The notes under the pieces were generated by a model. That model was not told the DNA's origin and made no database searches. It worked only from the letters and a program-made list of their open reading frames with translations. From the NCBI GenBank assembly GCA_902529715.1, contig CABZXL010000004.1, positions 1 to 52,608 on the forward strand: 52,608 nucleotides of DNA, written 5' to 3'. This DNA is from an uncultured Pelagibacteraceae bacterium. GTDB lineage: Bacteria > Pseudomonadota > Alphaproteobacteria > Pelagibacterales > Pelagibacteraceae. The translations under genes were made by a program, and so were the position numbers. Below, one piece after another: positions 50,470 to 52,608 of the stretch (position 1 is the stretch's first letter; each line of letters starts with the position of its first letter).

Positions 50470-51810
50470 CTATTTTTTTGGTTGATTTAAAAAAACTTTT
50501 GAAGAGTCATCCATTGCTGTTGCCCAAGGTGTATGGTGTACTGGGGCAATAGATCCTGTAACAGGTGAAGAAAAAGATTTATTTCTATATGTCATAATAT
50601 CTTCTACTTTATGGTGTTCCCATTCTTTAAAATGTTTTCTAATTAACTCAAAATCAATTTTTGGATAATCAGATAGCCCGTGAAGCTCTTTAGTATATTC
50701 AGTTTGAAAGTCTATCATTTGATCTGGATTTTCTAATTTTTCTTCTAAAGCAACCCATTTATTTATATCTTTTTCTATTTCTGAGCTATTTGGAATTTTA
50801 CTTTTACCCATTATTACATCCCTTGCATACCACGCCTGACAATCAAACATATTAAAAGTATGAAATTGATCTTGCATACCTAAATAAAGTAATTTGTGAT
50901 TATCTTGCCATACGACACCTTTATATAATTTTGGTGGATATAATCTATTTCTAGTTTTTAGCTTAAGGTCCTCAGTTAAAAATGGGAAATGATGAAGATA
51001 ACCAGAGCATAAAATTATCGCATCAGCTTCTTGTTCATGCCCATCTTTAAAGATTGCTTTATTTCCAACCAGTTTATCTAAATAATGCACTTCTTTTACT
51101 CCCTTAGGCCATTTAAATCCCATTGGGTTATTTCTATAACCTATAGTTACACTTTTAGCTCCATACTTATGACATTGAAGAGCAACATCTTCTGCTGAAT
51201 AACTGCTTCCTAAAACAATAACATTTTTTCCTCTAAACTCCTCTGCATCTCTAAAATCATGTGAATGCATAATTCTACCTGGAAAAGATTTCATGCCAGG
51301 ATATTCTGGAATGAATGGAACTGAAAAATGTCCGGTTGATACAACTACGTAATCAAAAATATCTTTTGAAAATTTATCATTTTTTTTATCATGAGAAGTA
51401 ATCTCAAAGCTATTCCCATCGAAAACAACTTTAGAAACACTTGTGCTAAATCTTACTTTACTTTTTAAATTACCTTTTTTTACTCTGCCAGTTATATAAT
51501 CATATAAAACTTCTCTTGGTGGAAATGATGGAATAGGTTTTCCAAAATGTTCATCAAACGAATAGTCGGCAAATTCCAAACATTCTTTTGGACCATTTGA
51601 CCATAGATACCTGTACATACTATTAGGAACAGGATCACCATATTGGTCAGATCCAGTTCTCCAGCTATAATTCCATAATCCTCCCCAGTCTTCTTGTTTT
51701 TCAAAACAAACTATTTCTGGTATTTTCTCACCTTTTTTTTCGGCTTGTTCAAAAGCCCTTAGCATTGAAAGGCCACACGGGCCTGTTCCAATAATAGCTA
51801 CTTTTGTCAT
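50470..51810 (-). CDS. tmm: Trimethylamine monooxygenase (flavin-containing)
   Basis: 446-residue bacterial FMO oxidising TMA to TMAO with NADPH and oxygen. FAD motif GTGPCG is at residues 8-13, the FMO fingerprint FPGRIMHSHDF at 176-186, and the NADPH motif GSSYSA at 201-206. WGGLWNYSWRTGSDQYGDPV and SMYRYLWSNGPKECLEF are characteristic of Tmm. Length fits. It is convergent with gpsA and divergent from the TRAP transporter genes (56-base gap). Products feed tdm about 10 kb away. Other methylated amines and sulfides can be side substrates of the family. Confidence 0.88.
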   Translation of the reverse strand: MTKVAIIGTGPCGLSMLRAFEQAEKKGEKIPEIVCFEKQEDWGGLWNYSWRTGSDQYGDPVPNSMYRYLWSNGPKECLEFADYSFDEHFGKPIPSFPPREVLYDYITGRVKKGNLKSKVRFSTSVSKVVFDGNSFEITSHDKKNDKFSKDIFDYVVVSTGHFSVPFIPEYPGMKSFPGRIMHSHDFRDAEEFRGKNVIVLGSSYSAEDVALQCHKYGAKSVTIGYRNNPMGFKWPKGVKEVHYLDKLVGNKAIFKDGHEQEADAIILCSGYLHHFPFLTEDLKLKTRNRLYPPKLYKGVVWQDNHKLLYLGMQDQFHTFNMFDCQAWYARDVIMGKSKIPNSSEIEKDINKWVALEEKLENPDQMIDFQTEYTKELHGLSDYPKIDFELIRKHFKEWEHHKVEDIMTYRNKSFSSPVTGSIAPVHHTPWATAMDDSSKVFLNQPKK

Positions 51811-51866
51811 AGTATTTTTAATCCTAAAATATTTTTTTAAATTTATCTTATCTAAATATTAATTCA

Positions 51867-52436
51867 ATGATTTTAATTCTTGCAATAATTCTAATTTTAA
51901 TTTTAATTGTCCTAAAAAATAACTCTATGCCAAAATTAATATCTAGCTATGTAAAGTTTATTGACCTTATTTGCGAAAAAGTTGGAAGGGTCGTAATGTA
52001 TTTTGTTTTCTTTATGATGTTCCTTTTGATTTTATCTTTTGTGACACGAAATATAATAAATTTTCCTTTAATGTGGATTATAGAAATGGCTCAATTTACA
52101 ATCACTGCCTACTATCTTCTTGGTGGAGGCTATTCAATGCTCACAGATGATCATGTTAGAATGGATTTATTTTATGGAAAACTTTCAAAAAAAGGAAAAG
52201 CAAAAATGGATATTTTTACTAGTGCTTTTCTTATTTTTTATTTGTTTATATTATTTATGGGATCAATCACTAGTCTAATTTATACTATTGAGACCAAGCA
52301 GAAACTTTTCACTGCGTGGGCACCTTATGTGTGGCCAATTAAAACTTTGATGTTAATTGGAATTTTATTGATGTTGCTTCAGGCATTTTCAACTTTATTT
52401 AAAGATATTGCTAAGATGAAGGAGAAGAAAATTTAA
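51867..52436 (+). CDS. TRAP transporter small membrane subunit (DctQ type)
   Basis: 189-residue membrane protein of the TRAP-T small-subunit family, with helices after VVMYFVFFMM and the family segment MWIIEMAQFTITAYYLLGGGYSMLTDDHVRMDLFYG. An alternative ATG at 51927 (MPKLISSYVKF) gives the usual four-helix DctQ without the extra hydrophobic stretch at 51867-51915; I cannot decide between them. The large-subunit gene starts two bases after the stop. The binding protein, and hence the substrate, lies outside the window. Confidence 0.85.
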   Translation: MILILAIILILILIVLKNNSMPKLISSYVKFIDLICEKVGRVVMYFVFFMMFLLILSFVTRNIINFPLMWIIEMAQFTITAYYLLGGGYSMLTDDHVRMDLFYGKLSKKGKAKMDIFTSAFLIFYLFILFMGSITSLIYTIETKQKLFTAWAPYVWPIKTLMLIGILLMLLQAFSTLFKDIAKMKEKKI

Positions 52437-52438
52437 TT

Positions 52439-52608
52439 ATGTTAGCACAATATTTAAGTTATGAATTTATAGCTTTGTTCATGTTCATCACAATGTTAGT
52501 GATGATGTTTACCGGACAAAGAGTTTTTGGAGCCATTGGATTTGTTGCAACAGCATCAGCATTATTAATTTGGGGTGAAGGATCTATGGAGATGCCTTAC
52601 ACAGCAAC
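52439..52608 (+). CDS. TRAP transporter large membrane subunit (DctM type), 3' end outside window
   Basis: ATG at 52439 opens a frame running to the window edge: MLAQYLSYEFIALFMFITML, then MMFTGQRVFGAIGFVATASA, a typical DctM N-terminal helix pair with the TGQRVFGAIG motif. Two bases after dctQ. Only about 56 residues are visible of an expected 420 or more. Confidence 0.8.
   Translation, partial: MLAQYLSYEFIALFMFITMLVMMFTGQRVFGAIGFVATASALLIWGEGSMEMPYTA

Overview
The window is visibly very AT-rich and densely packed. Most same-strand neighbours overlap or lie within a few bases, and I see no mobile elements, tRNAs, rRNAs or CRISPR arrays. The gene content (Ehu-type and TMAO ABC transporters, TRAP transporter, Tmm/Tdm, a GltS-like gene set with Amt, several PhyH/MOSC/cupin proteins) points to a streamlined marine alphaproteobacterium of SAR11 (Pelagibacterales) or HIMB59/AEGEAN-169 type. 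This placement is inferred from gene content and base composition, not from a marker phylogeny.

Layout. (1) 1-5.2 kb: the end of a spermidine/putrescine-type ABC transporter (PotB-like, PotC-like), a FadN-type 3-hydroxyacyl-CoA dehydrogenase/enoyl-CoA hydratase, a PhyH dioxygenase and a MOSC protein. PotC and the dehydrogenase are both broken by an inversion of about 1.1 kb (about 745-1870) with some sequence lost at each edge. (2) 5.3-10.9 kb: an EhuBCDA-type polar amino acid/ectoine transporter, a ureohydrolase and an aldehyde dehydrogenase. (3) 10.9-16.1 kb: allantoin use, with an NCS1 permease on + facing an argE-like/puuE/alc/allA operon on -, which yields urea and glyoxylate. (4) 16.1-22.1 kb: housekeeping genes (csaA, lysE-type exporter, acnA, yfgM-like, bamB) and a cupin. 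(5) 22.1-33.6 kb, minus strand: a nitrogen/methylamine block with two glutamine-synthetase-family ligases, an Amt transporter, three GltS-like subunits (MgsABC/GlxBCD type), a SoxB/MgdA-like oxidase, a diaminopropionate ammonia-lyase and several small unknown proteins. (6) 33.7-39.4 kb, plus strand: mcl-mtkA-mtkB-ppc, the C4/glyoxylate-regenerating arm of the serine cycle. (7) 39.4-51.8 kb: TMAO demethylase (tdm) with a coupled MarR-type regulator, the tmoX/tmoW/tmoV TMAO transporter with three small envelope genes inside it, glpK, gpsA and trimethylamine monooxygenase (tmm). (8) The window ends in a TRAP transporter.

How it fits together. Regions 5-7 make an almost continuous one-carbon island. 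TMA is oxidised to TMAO (Tmm) or TMAO is imported (TmoXWV). Tdm splits TMAO to dimethylamine and formaldehyde. Monomethylamine is trapped on glutamate (GmaS-type ligase, MgsABC) and released as a C1 unit by an MgdA-like enzyme. The mcl-mtkAB-ppc operon could take part in assimilating the carbon. Dimethylamine monooxygenase, MgdBCD and the remaining serine-cycle genes are not in the window. The most notable observations are this coupling of methylated-amine catabolism to serine-cycle genes, and the inverted, double-gene-breaking segment near the left end.
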